Shown here piece after piece: positions 7,760 to 16,994 of a DNA stretch of 64,000 bases. The notes under the pieces are model-generated. The model saw only the letters and a list, made by a program, of their open reading frames with translations. It did no database searches and had not been told where the DNA came from. This DNA comes from Sphingobium sp. CAP-1 (GTDB taxonomy: Bacteria; Pseudomonadota; Alphaproteobacteria; Sphingomonadales; Sphingomonadaceae). Position numbers and translations under genes: made by a program. The stretch covers positions 310,001-374,000 of the forward strand of contig NZ_CP046253.1 of NCBI RefSeq assembly GCF_009720145.1, written 5' to 3'. The stretch's first letter is position 1; every line of letters begins with the position of its first letter.

Positions 7760-9843
7760 ATGACGACGATGAAAACCATGTTGCTGATCGGGACTGCGCT
7801 GCTGGCGCTGCCTGGACCGGCGCTCGCGCAGGATGGTGACGATGCGACGACGCGCCTGTCGCTCGACAGGCTGATCATTTCCGCCGGCGCTGAAAAGGTC
7901 GCGATCGACACGCCGCAGGCTGTGACCGCGCTCGATCAGGAGGATATCGACCAGTCTCAGGCGACGACGATCGGCGACCTGCTGGAAGCGATGCCGGGCG
8001 TCAACGTCCAGGGCGGTGTCGGCCAGTTGGGGCAGGGCTTCAACATTCGCGGCATGGGCACGGCGATGGGCGACAGCGACAATCGCATCCTGCTGACCGT
8101 CGATGGCGTCACCAAATTTTACGAACAATATCGCATGGGCGCCTTCTTCAGCGAACCCGAACTCTACAAGCGCGTCGAAGTGCTGCGCGGCCCGGCCTCC
8201 TCGACTCTCTATGGCGCGGGCGCGCTGGCCGGCGTGGTCAATTTCACCACCAAGGATGCGTCCGATTTCCTGAGCGCGGGCGACCGGCTGGCGCTGCGGC
8301 TGAAGGCCGCGACCGAAACCAACGCGCAGGCGCACACCCTGTCGGGCATCGTCGCGGTTCAGCCGGTCGACGGCGTCGAACTGCTGGGCAGCTATAATTA
8401 CCGCCGCACCGACGAATATAAGGATGGCCATGGCGACACTGTCGCTGCCTCCGCCACCCAATCCGACAGCTATCTGGTCAAGGCGCGAGTGGTGATCGGC
8501 GGCAACAAAAAACATGCCATCTGGGCCAGCTATCAGGACTGGCTGAGCGACGCGCCGCAAGTCTATGACCAGATTTCCGCCGCCACCGGCAACAGCCTGA
8601 TGCGCCGCCGCGTCCATGACAAGACCGCCGTGCTGGGCTATGTCAACGACTTCAACGGCAGCAAATTGTTCAACCTAGAGGCGCAAATCGCCTATTCGCT
8701 GTCAAAAGTGCATCAGACCGAAACCACCTTCCTCGGCGCCAACCTCGAATATTCCGATTTCTCCTATGAAAGCTGGCAGGCGAAGGTCCAGAACAGCAGC
8801 GAGTTCGATCTGGGCGGCGACTGGACGACCTTCCTCATCCTGGGCGGCCAGTGGAGCGTTCAGGAACGGCGCAACCCGCGTGTCGCCTTTGACGGCACGG
8901 TCACGCCCGGCTCCGGCACCCATCCCGAAGGCGACATGACCCGCTATGGCCTGTTCAGCCAGTTGGAAATCATCTGGTCGGACAAGCTGACGATCACGCC
9001 GGGCGTGCGCGTCGACTGGACCGATCTCAAGCCCGGCGCCACCGTGGTCGGCGGCACGACGCTGACCGACAATGTCAGGAACAGCGGCGTATCGCCCAAG
9101 ATCGCGGCGCTCTACAATCTGACGCCCTGGTTCGGCCTGTTCGGATCGGTGTCGCATACGGTGCGGATGCCCAATGTGGACGAAATCTTCACCCGCAGCA
9201 CGACCCGGCCCAGCAACCCCGATCTGAAGCCGGAGAAATCGGACAATTATGAAGCCGGCTTCACCCTGTCCTTCGACGATGTGGCGGGCAAGGGCGACCG
9301 GTTCCGCGCCAAGACCACCCTTTTCCAGAATGATGTCAGGGATCTGATCGTCAACGTTTCCGCCACGTCGGGCACGCCCTATTTCCAGAATATCAACCGG
9401 TCCCGCTTCAAGGGGCTGGAAGTGGAAGCCGAATATGGGCTGGGCGGCTTCTTCGCCCGCGCCAACGCCTCCTTCATCCAGGGCAAGAACCGGCTGACCG
9501 GCGCCTATCTCAACACCATTCCCGCCAACGACTATCGTCTGACGCTGGGTTATGCCGATGCGGCCACCGGCCTGTCGGGCGGCTGGACCGGCGAATTTGC
9601 AGAACGGCAGGACAAGGTGACGACCACCGCCACGTCCTCTGCCGGTTCGGGCCTGCCGACGCCCGGTTACACCGTCCACAATCTGTTCTTCGCCTTCAAG
9701 CCGCAGAGCGGTGCGGTGCGGCCAAGGGCTTCGAATTTCGCATCGCGGTCGATAATATCTTCGACACCTATTATCGCCGCCATCTCTCGGCGCTCGCGGC
9801 GGAGGGGCAGAGCTTCAAATTCACCGTGGCGAACAGCTTCTGA
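7760..9843 (+). pseudogene. TonB-dependent outer-membrane receptor, frameshifted near the C-terminus
   Basis: Signal peptide (cleavage near residue 23, PALA/QDG), plug domain (about 45-165, with RVEVLRGPASSTLYGAGALAG) and a 22-strand-type barrel. The reading frame breaks at 9710-9719, where GGTGC is present twice in tandem. Dropping one copy joins SGAAKGFEFRIAVDNIFDTY in frame and ends at TGA 9841-9843 with the aromatic C-terminus TVANSF needed for outer-membrane insertion, giving a 692-residue receptor. As written, translation runs on into the tonB-like gene in a nonsense frame to 10393. It is closest in style to haem or siderophore receptors, and a Fur-like site lies upstream; the ligand is inferred. 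The TonB-like gene follows 6 bp later. Confidence 0.85.
9710..9719. repeat. 5-bp tandem duplication (GGTGC x2) causing a frameshift
   Basis: GGTGCGGTGC lies inside the receptor's last 45 codons. Two copies put the coding frame out of phase; one copy would restore a normal barrel end. It could be slipped-strand mutation, switchable phase variation, or a sequencing artefact. Confidence 0.8.
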
Positions 9844-9848
9844 TCGCC

Positions 9849-10601
9849 ATGGGCGGGGCGGCCTATTCCTTTCGGATCGGGGGACCGGCGGCGGCATCGC
9901 TGCTGGTCAATGCGCTGCTGATCGCGGCCCTGCTGCATCTGGGGACCGGACGGTCGCATCCCCGAACCGAAACGCCCGCCCTGACGGTCCTGTCCCTTGC
10001 CTTGCTCAAGGGCATGGAGGAGGGGGAGGAGGAAGCGCCTGCCGCGACGCCCGCCGTTGCGGCGGCGCAGCCAGCCTCGCCAGCGCCGACCATGATCGAA
10101 CCACGCCCGCGACCGGCGACGATGGCCGCCATGGCGCCTGCTCCATCCCCCGTCAGCATCATGCCGATTGCGTCGATTGCCGCGCCTGCACCGGCCGCAC
10201 TCGAAGCCGGCGCGGGACGGTCGGCACCCACGCCATCACCCGCCGCGCCGCCGCCTGCCGTCACCCGGCGTGGCGCGGCGGACGGACTGGACGCGAATGC
10301 ACCATCCGGTGCCAGCCGCAGCTATGCCGCCAGGGTCCGTTCCTGGCTCTACGCCCATCGCATCTATCCCCGCCGGGCGAAGATGCGGCATGAAGAGGGC
10401 AGGGTGCAGGTCCGCTTCGTCATCGACCGCGCGGGTGCGCTGCTCGAAGGCGCCGTCGTCCGGGGATCGGGCAATGCCAGCCTCGATGACGAAGCCGGGG
10501 CAATGCTGCGCCGCGCCGCGCCCTATCCGCGCGCGCCGGCCGATGTGCCGGGGGACCGGATCGAATTTCTCGCGCCGATTGATTTCATCCTGCCGGCCTG
10601 A
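9849..10601 (+). CDS. TonB-family energy transducer
   Basis: A 250-residue protein with TonB architecture: one N-terminal membrane anchor (about residues 11-32), a long Pro/Ala-rich periplasmic linker (about 60-145) and a C-terminal TonB domain (about 155-250; RVQVRFVIDRAGALLEGAVV, then SGNASLDDEAGAMLRRAAPY). TonB transmits proton-motive force from ExbBD to outer-membrane receptors. No exbB or exbD lies nearby. Its position 6 bp after the receptor suggests a dedicated partner. Its last 79 bp overlap the 3' end of the convergent lysR gene. Confidence 0.85.
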   Translation: MGGAAYSFRIGGPAAASLLVNALLIAALLHLGTGRSHPRTETPALTVLSLALLKGMEEGEEEAPAATPAVAAAQPASPAPTMIEPRPRPATMAAMAPAPSPVSIMPIASIAAPAPAALEAGAGRSAPTPSPAAPPPAVTRRGAADGLDANAPSGASRSYAARVRSWLYAHRIYPRRAKMRHEEGRVQVRFVIDRAGALLEGAVVRGSGNASLDDEAGAMLRRAAPYPRAPADVPGDRIEFLAPIDFILPA

Positions 10602-11464
10602 CGGATCAGCGCCTCCTCCATGGCGGGCATCAATGGCGCCGGCTGGGTCAGCAGTGTTTCGGCCGCCTGTGCCGCCATCCATCCGATCCGCCGTTCGACC
10701 TGAAAACCGGCCAGGCGCGGCCGTACGACGCCGGGATAAGCATGGCTGTCGGGCATGACCGTGATGCCCAGCCCCGCCGCGACCATCGCCAGCACCCGTT
10801 CGTCATTGGTCGATCGCAGCGAGAAATGCGGCCGCACGCCACGCTCGGTGAAGAAGCGGCTGGTGTCCGACAGCGCTTCGCAATGGCGGCGCACGATCAT
10901 CACCTCATTGGCCAGTTCCGCCGCGTCGATGTCGCGTTCGCCCGCCAGCCGATGGTCGGCGGGCAGGGCAAGGCCATAGTTTTCGGCCAGCACGAAGCGC
11001 TCGGCAAAGCGATCCGCCCCGCGCTCCACCAAAGTCAGCGCCAGGTCGATCCGCCCCTTGGCCAGATGGCCGGTCAGTTCCCGCTCGCTCCCGAACAGCA
11101 GTTCGAACCGATAATGGTCCCCCGGCCGGGTTTGCCCGATCGCGGCGGCGACCGGATCGGCGGGAATGCTCGCCAGCACCCCGATCCGCAGCGCGGGCAT
11201 CGCGCCCGCCAGTCCCATCGACTGCTGCGCCAGATTATATTCGCGCTCGATCCGCCTGGCATGGACCAGAAAATGCGCTCCCGCGTCGGTCAGTTCGACG
11301 CGCTGGTTCGACCGGACGAAAATCGGTTGCCCCAGTTCCCGCTCCAGTTTGGCGATGCCGACCGACAGGGTCGGCTGCGACACATTGCATTGGCTGGCCG
11401 CGCGCGAAAAATTGCCCTGATCGACCACGGCGAGAAAATAGCGGAGGAGATAGCGATCAAGCAT
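10523..11464 (-). CDS. LysR-family transcriptional regulator
   Basis: A 313-residue protein with a canonical LysR N-terminal winged helix (NFSRAASQCNVSQPTLSVGI, then AKLERELGQPIFVR, residues about 18-51) and a C-terminal effector domain (GLGITVMPDSHAYPGV). The target and inducer cannot be read from sequence. Its 3' end overlaps the convergent TonB-like gene by 79 bp, so the last 25 or so residues may be non-family tail. No divergent gene shares its promoter; a 433-bp non-coding stretch lies upstream. Confidence 0.88.
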   Translation of the reverse strand: MLDRYLLRYFLAVVDQGNFSRAASQCNVSQPTLSVGIAKLERELGQPIFVRSNQRVELTDAGAHFLVHARRIEREYNLAQQSMGLAGAMPALRIGVLASIPADPVAAAIGQTRPGDHYRFELLFGSERELTGHLAKGRIDLALTLVERGADRFAERFVLAENYGLALPADHRLAGERDIDAAELANEVMIVRRHCEALSDTSRFFTERGVRPHFSLRSTNDERVLAMVAAGLGITVMPDSHAYPGVVRPRLAGFQVERRIGWMAAQAAETLLTQPAPLMPAMEEALIRQAGRMKSIGARNSIRSPGTSAGARG

Positions 11465-11897
11465 GGCGGTTCCGCTGCATAGATAAGATCAATATATCTG
11501 TCGAGGAAGGCGCAATTTTTCAGAAGAATGAAAGGTCGCTGGAAAACGGGCGGGAGAGAGTCACAGCCCAGCAAGGAGACGCTTCACCCGGCCTTCCTGC
11601 GGCGCACATGCCGCCGGGCCAATGTGCGGCCGAAGGTGCGCTATCTGTCCTACAGCAGTCGGTTGGTATAGACTGGTCCTGTCAGAGCGGCTGGTAAGAT
11701 AATTTCCCACTCTTGACATGAAATGTCAAAATTTGCGGGAAATGTGCGAAGTTAAGCGATGGAAGGAGGGCGGGCGGATATTGCAATCAATGGCGGATCA
11801 GGGGCCGGACCGTCCATGACATATGCTGCGGGTCGCCGACGGAATGATCGACCGCCGCCATCCGGGGCAGGCGCAACGCCTGCTCGGCGCGGCAGGG
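11465..11897. other. 433-bp intergenic stretch with nested dyads
   Basis: No convincing gene. A reading frame starting at 11759 runs antisense into the Lrp gene and has no family features. The stretch holds the lysR promoter side, a GCGGC/GCCGC hairpin near 11610 that could terminate the Lrp transcript, and a nested pair of inverted repeats at 11703-11742. Confidence 0.6.
11703..11742. promoter_or_regulatory. Nested inverted repeats, possible operator
   Basis: TTGACAT-GAA-ATGTCAA (11713-11729) is a perfect 7-bp dyad nested almost concentrically in TTTCCC (11703-11708) and GGGAAA (11737-11742). The left inner arm also reads as a -35 hexamer (TTGACA). It lies upstream of no clear coding start, so its function is unknown. 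Confidence 0.35.
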
Positions 11898-12368
11898 CTA
11901 TAGAGGAATGGCGGTGGTATATTTGGTCATCGACAGCGCGAAGTGCGATGCTGCCCCCGCGACCGAGGAGTGGCCGAGCAGGGTCTGCATCAGGAAACGG
12001 TTATAGTCCGCCACGTCCGCGACGACCACGCGGATCAGATAGTCCCACTCCCCCGACATGGAGAAACATTCGACGATTTCCGGCCGCTCGTCGACGAACC
12101 GCTCGAACGCGCTGCGCGCCTCCAGCGCATGGCTGCGCATCCGTATGTTGCACAATACATTGACGCCGCGCCCCACCTGCGCCGGATCGACCAGCCGCAC
12201 CGTGCCGGTCAGCACGCCTGCATTCTCCAGCGCCTTGATCCGTCGCCAGCAGGACGCGCTCGACGCGCCGACCCGGTCGGCCAGATCCTGATGGCTGATC
12301 GCTCCATCGGCCTGCAACGCCGACAGGATTCTGCGATCGACTTCGTCCAATTGACGTTCCTGTTTCAT
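11898..12368 (-). CDS. Lrp/AsnC-family transcriptional regulator
   Basis: A 156-residue protein of standard Lrp length. Residues 6-60 form the N-terminal helix-turn-helix (LDEVDRRILSALQADGAI, then HQDLADRVGASSASCWRRIK); the rest is the RAM ligand-binding domain (MSGEWDYLIRVVVADVADYN). It diverges from the Phe/Tyr degradation operon with a 94-bp gap containing a dyad, so it is probably the local regulator responding to an aromatic amino acid. That target is inferred from position. Confidence 0.9.
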   Translation of the reverse strand: MKQERQLDEVDRRILSALQADGAISHQDLADRVGASSASCWRRIKALENAGVLTGTVRLVDPAQVGRGVNVLCNIRMRSHALEARSAFERFVDERPEIVECFSMSGEWDYLIRVVVADVADYNRFLMQTLLGHSSVAGAASHFALSMTKYTTAIPL

Positions 12369-12376
12369 GTAACACC

Positions 12377-12395
12377 AATATCTGACTATGATATT
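12377..12395. promoter_or_regulatory. Dyad in the Lrp-phhA intergenic region
   Basis: AATATC-TGACTAT-GATATT has perfect 6-bp arms with a 7-bp spacer. It lies 9 bp from the Lrp start codon, in the shared divergent promoter region, and is a candidate Lrp-family operator. Confidence 0.45.
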
Positions 12396-12462
12396 CCATA
12401 ATTACTGTAAAATCTGCCAAGATTGAAACGCTTTTTCCGGCTGACCGTGCGATCATCACGGC

Positions 12463-13335
12463 ATGGCGCATCACGATCTCCCTGCCCCCGAAGGCGCGGC
12501 TATGGACTGGACGGTCCCGCAGGACTGGGCCGCCTACAGCGCGGACGAACATGCGCTGTGGGACCGGCTGTTCGCCCGCCAGTCGGCGCTGCTCCCCGGC
12601 CGGGTCGCGCCCGAATTTCTGGAAGGGCTGGACATATTGCGGATGACGAAGCCGGGCATTCCCGACTTTGCCGAACTGTCGGACCGGCTGATGCGCCGCA
12701 CCGGGTGGCAGGTGGTGGCGGTGCCGGGACTGGTGCCCGATCGCGTCTTTTTCGACCATCTCGCCAATCGCCGCTTCGTCGCCGGGCGCTTCATCCGCCG
12801 GCCCGACCAGATCGACTACCTGGAGGAACCGGATGTCTTTCACGACGTGTTCGGCCATGTCCCCCTGCTCGCCAATCCGGTATTCGCCGATTATATGCAG
12901 GCCTATGGGCAGGGCGGGCTGCGCGCCGATGCGCTGGGCGCGATCGACCGGCTGGCGCGGCTCTACTGGTATACGGTCGAATTTGGCCTGATCCGCCAGG
13001 GCGACGACCTCAAACTCTATGGCGCGGGCATCGTCTCCTCGCATGGGGAGTCGATCTTCGCGCTCGACGATCCGTCGCCCAACCGGCTGGGCTTTGACCT
13101 CAAACGACTGATGCGGACCCGCTACCGCATCGACGATTATCAGCAGAGCTATTTCGTCATCGACAGTTTCGACGATCTGCTGCGCGCGACCAGCGAACCC
13201 GACTTCGCGCCGCTCTATGCCCAACTCGAAGGGCTGGCCGATCTCGACACCGATACCGTCCTGTCGACCGACCGGGTCTTTACCCACGGCACGCAGGCCT
13301 ATGCGAACAGAAAGAAGGAAGAGGAACTGCAATGA
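12463..13335 (+). CDS. phhA: Phenylalanine 4-monooxygenase
   Basis: A 290-residue bacterial-type aromatic amino acid hydroxylase. The iron ligands are visible: H127 and H132 in FHDVFGHVPLL and E173 in YWYTVEFGLI. It converts L-Phe to L-Tyr with O2 and tetrahydropterin. The start at 12463 has no clear ribosome site; a second in-frame ATG at 12502 (MDWTVPQDW) is possible. It is the first gene of a tight catabolic operon, overlapping hppD by 4 bp. Confidence 0.95.
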   Translation: MAHHDLPAPEGAAMDWTVPQDWAAYSADEHALWDRLFARQSALLPGRVAPEFLEGLDILRMTKPGIPDFAELSDRLMRRTGWQVVAVPGLVPDRVFFDHLANRRFVAGRFIRRPDQIDYLEEPDVFHDVFGHVPLLANPVFADYMQAYGQGGLRADALGAIDRLARLYWYTVEFGLIRQGDDLKLYGAGIVSSHGESIFALDDPSPNRLGFDLKRLMRTRYRIDDYQQSYFVIDSFDDLLRATSEPDFAPLYAQLEGLADLDTDTVLSTDRVFTHGTQAYANRKKEEELQ

Positions 13336-14375
13336 CCGCCGCGCCGGACACTAATCCCCTGGGCCTCAACGGCTTTGAATTCGTGGAATTCACCTCCCCC
13401 GACCCGGCGGCGATGGCGGCGCAGTTCGAACAATTGGGCTTCGTCCCCACCCATCGCCATCCGCGCAAGAATATCACCCGCTACAAGCAGGGCCGCATCA
13501 ACCTGATGCTGAACCGCGACGATGCCGGGCGCGTGGCGGAGTTTCGCGGCGTCCATGGCCCGTCGGCCAGCGCCATGGCCTTTCGCGTCGCCGACCCGGA
13601 AGCGGCCAAGGCCTGGGCGCTCGCCCATGGCGCGCAGCCGACGCAGGAGGACGACACCGTCATTCAGGGGATTGGCGGCTCCTATCTCTATTTCATCGCC
13701 GATGGCGCGGACCCCTATGCCGACTGGGCCGAATTTCCCGGCTGGCGGGAAGCGGAGGCGGCGAACAGTGTCGGCCTCGACCTGCTCGACCATCTCACCC
13801 ATAATGTCCGGCGCGGCCAGATGCGCGTATGGAGCGAATTTTACCGCACCCTCTTCGGCTTCGAGGAACAGAAATTCTTCGATATCAAGGGCAAGGCGAC
13901 CGGCCTGACCAGCCAGGCGATGATCGCGCCCGACCGCGCGATCCGCATTCCGCTGAACGAGAGCCAGGACGACAAGAGCCAGATCGAGGAGTTCATCCGC
14001 GACTATCATGGCGAAGGCATCCAGCATCTCGCCATGACCACCGCCAATATCTATGACACGGTGGAAAAGCTGCGCGCGCGCGGCGTCCGCCTTCAGGACA
14101 CGATCGAAACCTATTATGAACTGGTCGACAAGCGTGTGCCGGGCCATGGCGAGGATCTGGAGCGGCTGCGCGCGAACCGCATCCTGATCGACGGCGATGT
14201 CGAGCAGGAAGGCATATTGCTGCAAATCTTCACCGAGAATATGTTTGGCCCGATCTTCTTCGAGATCATCCAGCGCAAGGGCAATGAAGGCTTTGGCAAT
14301 GGTAATTTCCAGGCGCTGTTCGAAAGCATCGAGCTGGATCAGATAAGGCGCGGCGTGGTCAGCGTCGACGCGTGA
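13332..14375 (+). CDS. hppD: 4-hydroxyphenylpyruvate dioxygenase
   Basis: A 347-residue non-haem iron enzyme converting 4-hydroxyphenylpyruvate to homogentisate. The two vicinal-oxygen-chelate domains are present, with iron ligands in DHLTHNV (His), GIQHLAMTT (His) and PIFFEIIQR (Glu), and the family C-terminal helix GNFQALFESIELDQIRRG. It overlaps phhA by ATGA, and hmgA follows 10 bp later. No tyrosine aminotransferase gene lies in the window. Confidence 0.96.
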   Translation: MTAAPDTNPLGLNGFEFVEFTSPDPAAMAAQFEQLGFVPTHRHPRKNITRYKQGRINLMLNRDDAGRVAEFRGVHGPSASAMAFRVADPEAAKAWALAHGAQPTQEDDTVIQGIGGSYLYFIADGADPYADWAEFPGWREAEAANSVGLDLLDHLTHNVRRGQMRVWSEFYRTLFGFEEQKFFDIKGKATGLTSQAMIAPDRAIRIPLNESQDDKSQIEEFIRDYHGEGIQHLAMTTANIYDTVEKLRARGVRLQDTIETYYELVDKRVPGHGEDLERLRANRILIDGDVEQEGILLQIFTENMFGPIFFEIIQRKGNEGFGNGNFQALFESIELDQIRRGVVSVDA

Positions 14376-14385
14376 GGGCGAGAGG

Positions 14386-15699
14386 ATGAGCGACGCGACG
14401 GAGCCGCCGATGCTATCGGGGTTCGGCAATCATCACGCGACTGAAGCGGTGGCCGGCGCGCTGCCGGTCGGGCGCAATTCGCCCCAGCGCGTCCCCTTTG
14501 GCCTGTATGCCGAACAATTGTCCGCCACCGCCTTCACCGCGCCACGGGCGGAAAACCGGCGTAGCTGGCTCTATCGGATGCGACCGAGCGCGGGCCATGC
14601 GCCTTTCCGTCCCTATGACGGCAATGTGCTGCTGCGGTCGGCGCCCTTTGCCGAAGCCGCGCCGTCGCCCAACCGGCTACGCTGGAGTCCGGCGGCGATG
14701 CCCGTCGCCCCGACCGACTTCATCGACGGCCTCGTCACCTATGCCGGCAATGGCGATGTGGCGGGGGGCAGCGGCTGCGGCGTGCATCTCTACGCCGCCA
14801 ACCGATCGATGGTCGATCGCGCCTTCTTCTCGGCTGACGGCGAATGGCTGATCGTGCCGCAGAGCGGGCGGCTGCGCATCGTCACCGAAATGGGCGTGAT
14901 GCAGGTCGCGCCCTTGCAGGTGGCGCTGATCCCGCGTGGGGTGCGCTTCCGCGTCGAACTGCCGGACGGGACGGCGCGCGGCTATGTCTGCGAAAATCAT
15001 GGCAGCCTGTTCCGCCTGCCCGATCTGGGGCCGATCGGTTCCAACGGCCTCGCCAACCCGCGCGATTTCGAGGCGCCCGTCGCGGCGTTTGAAGATGTCG
15101 AGCGGCCCTGCGAACTGGTCCAGAAATATCAGGGGCGGCTGTGGACCACGATGCTGGACCACAGCCCGTTCGACGTGGTGGCATGGCATGGCAATATTGT
15201 GCCCTATCGCTATGATCTGAAGCGCTTCAATGTGATCGGCACGGTCAGCTACGACCATCCCGATCCGTCCATCTTCACCGTGCTGACCGCGCCCAGCGAC
15301 ACGGCCGGCACCGCCAATGTCGATTTCGTCATCTTCCCGCCGCGCTGGATGGTGGCGGAGGATACGTTCCGTCCGCCCTGGTTTCACCGCAACATCATGA
15401 GCGAGTTTATGGGCCTGATCACCGGCGACTATGACGCCAAGACCGGCGGTTTCGCGCCGGGCGGAGGGAGCCTGCACAATCTGATGGCGGCGCATGGTCC
15501 CGATGTGGCCAGCTACGATCGCGCCGTGGCGGCCGACCTGAAGCCGCAGAAGATAGAGGAGACGATGGCCTTCATGTTCGAAAGCCGATTGCCCTTCGCA
15601 GCCACCGGATGGGCGATGAAAACGCCTTTGTTACAAAGCGATTATGATACATGTTGGACAGGATTTCACAAGGCGCAATTGCCGGAGGGGAAGGCATGA
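14386..15699 (+). CDS. hmgA: Homogentisate 1,2-dioxygenase
   Basis: A 437-residue cupin-type iron dioxygenase opening homogentisate to maleylacetoacetate. Family landmarks include the N-terminal LSGFGNHHATEA, the iron-site region PPWFHRNIMSEFMGL (His and Glu) and HNLMAAHGPD (His), and the C-terminal MFESRLPF. Length is normal. It overlaps fahA by ATGA and belongs to the phhA-maiA transcript. Confidence 0.97.
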   Translation: MSDATEPPMLSGFGNHHATEAVAGALPVGRNSPQRVPFGLYAEQLSATAFTAPRAENRRSWLYRMRPSAGHAPFRPYDGNVLLRSAPFAEAAPSPNRLRWSPAAMPVAPTDFIDGLVTYAGNGDVAGGSGCGVHLYAANRSMVDRAFFSADGEWLIVPQSGRLRIVTEMGVMQVAPLQVALIPRGVRFRVELPDGTARGYVCENHGSLFRLPDLGPIGSNGLANPRDFEAPVAAFEDVERPCELVQKYQGRLWTTMLDHSPFDVVAWHGNIVPYRYDLKRFNVIGTVSYDHPDPSIFTVLTAPSDTAGTANVDFVIFPPRWMVAEDTFRPPWFHRNIMSEFMGLITGDYDAKTGGFAPGGGSLHNLMAAHGPDVASYDRAVAADLKPQKIEETMAFMFESRLPFAATGWAMKTPLLQSDYDTCWTGFHKAQLPEGKA

Positions 15700-16994
15700 T
15701 CTGGTGGGCGACCGACGCGACGCATGATCCGGCGCGGATAAGCTGGGTCGACAGCGCCAACGGCCATGCCGATTTCCCGATCCAGAATCTGCCCTTCGGC
15801 ATATTCTCCCCCGCTGGCGGGGCGCCGCGCCTCGGCGTCGCGATCGGCGACTGCATCGTTGATCTGCTCGCCTGCGCAAATGCGGATCTGTTGCCGAAGG
15901 CGGTCGCCACCGCCTGTTCGGGCGACACGCTCAACGCACTGATGGCGCTGCCCGCATCCGCCCGGCGGGCGCTGCGCCATCGCCTGAGCGATCTGCTGTC
16001 CGATTCCGCACATGCCGGCCGCATGAAGCTCCACCTGCATGACGCGGCGGACTGTGCGCTGCACCTGCCGGCCCGGATCGGCGACTATACCGACTTCTAT
16101 GTTGGCATTCATCACGCGAACAATATCGGTCGGCAGTTCCGGCCCGACAATCCCTTGCTCCCCAACTATAAATATGTGCCGATCGGCTATCATGGCCGGG
16201 CGTCCTCGGTGCGCCCGTCAGGCGAGCCAGTGCGGCGGCCCAAGGGCCAGCGCAAGCCGCCGGAGGCCGATGCGCCGCTATTCGGCCCGTCCGCCCGGCT
16301 CGACTATGAACTGGAACTGGGCGTCTGGATCGGCGCGGGCAATAAGCTGGGCGATCCGATCCCGATTACCGACGCAGTCGATCATATCGCGGGCTTCTGC
16401 CTGCTCAACGACTGGTCGGCGCGCGATTTTCAGGCGTGGGAATATCAGCCGCTTGGCCCCTTCCTCGCCAAGAATTTTCAGACGACCATCTCGCCCTGGG
16501 TGGTGACGGCCGAAGCGATGCTGCCCTTCCGCATGGCCCAGCCCGCCCGGCCGCAGGGCGATCCCGCGCCCTTGCCCTATTTGTGGGACGAGGCAGACCA
16601 GCGCCACGGCGCGCTGGCGCTGACGCTGGAGGTGTCGATCCTGACGGCGGCGATGCGGCAGCGCGGCGACGCCCCCCATCGCCTCAGCAGCGGCCCGGCC
16701 AGCAATATGTATTGGACCGTGCATCAGATCGTCACCCATCACACCTCCAACGGTTGCAACCTCAACCCCGGCGATCTGCTTGGCACCGGCACCATCTCCG
16801 CGCCGGAACGGGGTGGCTATGGCAGTCTGATGGAATTGTCGGCGGGCGGACGCGAACCGCTGGTCTTGCCGGGCGGCGAGACGCGGACGTTTCTGGAGGA
16901 TGGCGACGAGATCATCCTGAAGGCGACAGCCGCCGCGCCGGGCTTCGCCCCGATCGGCTTTGGCGACTGCCGCGCGCGGATCATGCCGGCATGA
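15696..16994 (+). CDS. fahA: Fumarylacetoacetase
   Basis: A 432-residue fumarylacetoacetate hydrolase, last step of tyrosine breakdown (fumarate plus acetoacetate). It has the N-terminal SH3-like domain and the FAH catalytic domain with FYVGIHHANNIG, SARDFQAWEYQPLGPFLAKN and the DLLGTGTISAPERGGYGSL signature. The start at 15696 (MIWWATDATHDP) is fixed by GGAGGGG just upstream and the ATGA overlap with hmgA; an upstream in-frame start at 15651 would lie inside hmgA. Confidence 0.96.
   Translation: MIWWATDATHDPARISWVDSANGHADFPIQNLPFGIFSPAGGAPRLGVAIGDCIVDLLACANADLLPKAVATACSGDTLNALMALPASARRALRHRLSDLLSDSAHAGRMKLHLHDAADCALHLPARIGDYTDFYVGIHHANNIGRQFRPDNPLLPNYKYVPIGYHGRASSVRPSGEPVRRPKGQRKPPEADAPLFGPSARLDYELELGVWIGAGNKLGDPIPITDAVDHIAGFCLLNDWSARDFQAWEYQPLGPFLAKNFQTTISPWVVTAEAMLPFRMAQPARPQGDPAPLPYLWDEADQRHGALALTLEVSILTAAMRQRGDAPHRLSSGPASNMYWTVHQIVTHHTSNGCNLNPGDLLGTGTISAPERGGYGSLMELSAGGREPLVLPGGETRTFLEDGDEIILKATAAAPGFAPIGFGDCRARIMPA

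Noticed and set aside
9844..10393. Continuation of the TonB receptor frame to give an 877-residue protein
   Set aside because: Beyond the GGTGC duplication the residues are nonsense, while the shifted frame ends in a proper barrel terminus at 9843 and a TonB-like gene occupies the rest.
11759..12163. 134-codon plus-strand frame as a separate small gene
   Set aside because: Low-complexity product, mostly antisense to the Lrp gene, no ribosome site or family match.
12001..13332. 443-codon minus-strand frame across phhA and the Lrp gene
   Set aside because: It spans two real genes and the promoter between them and has no recognisable domain.
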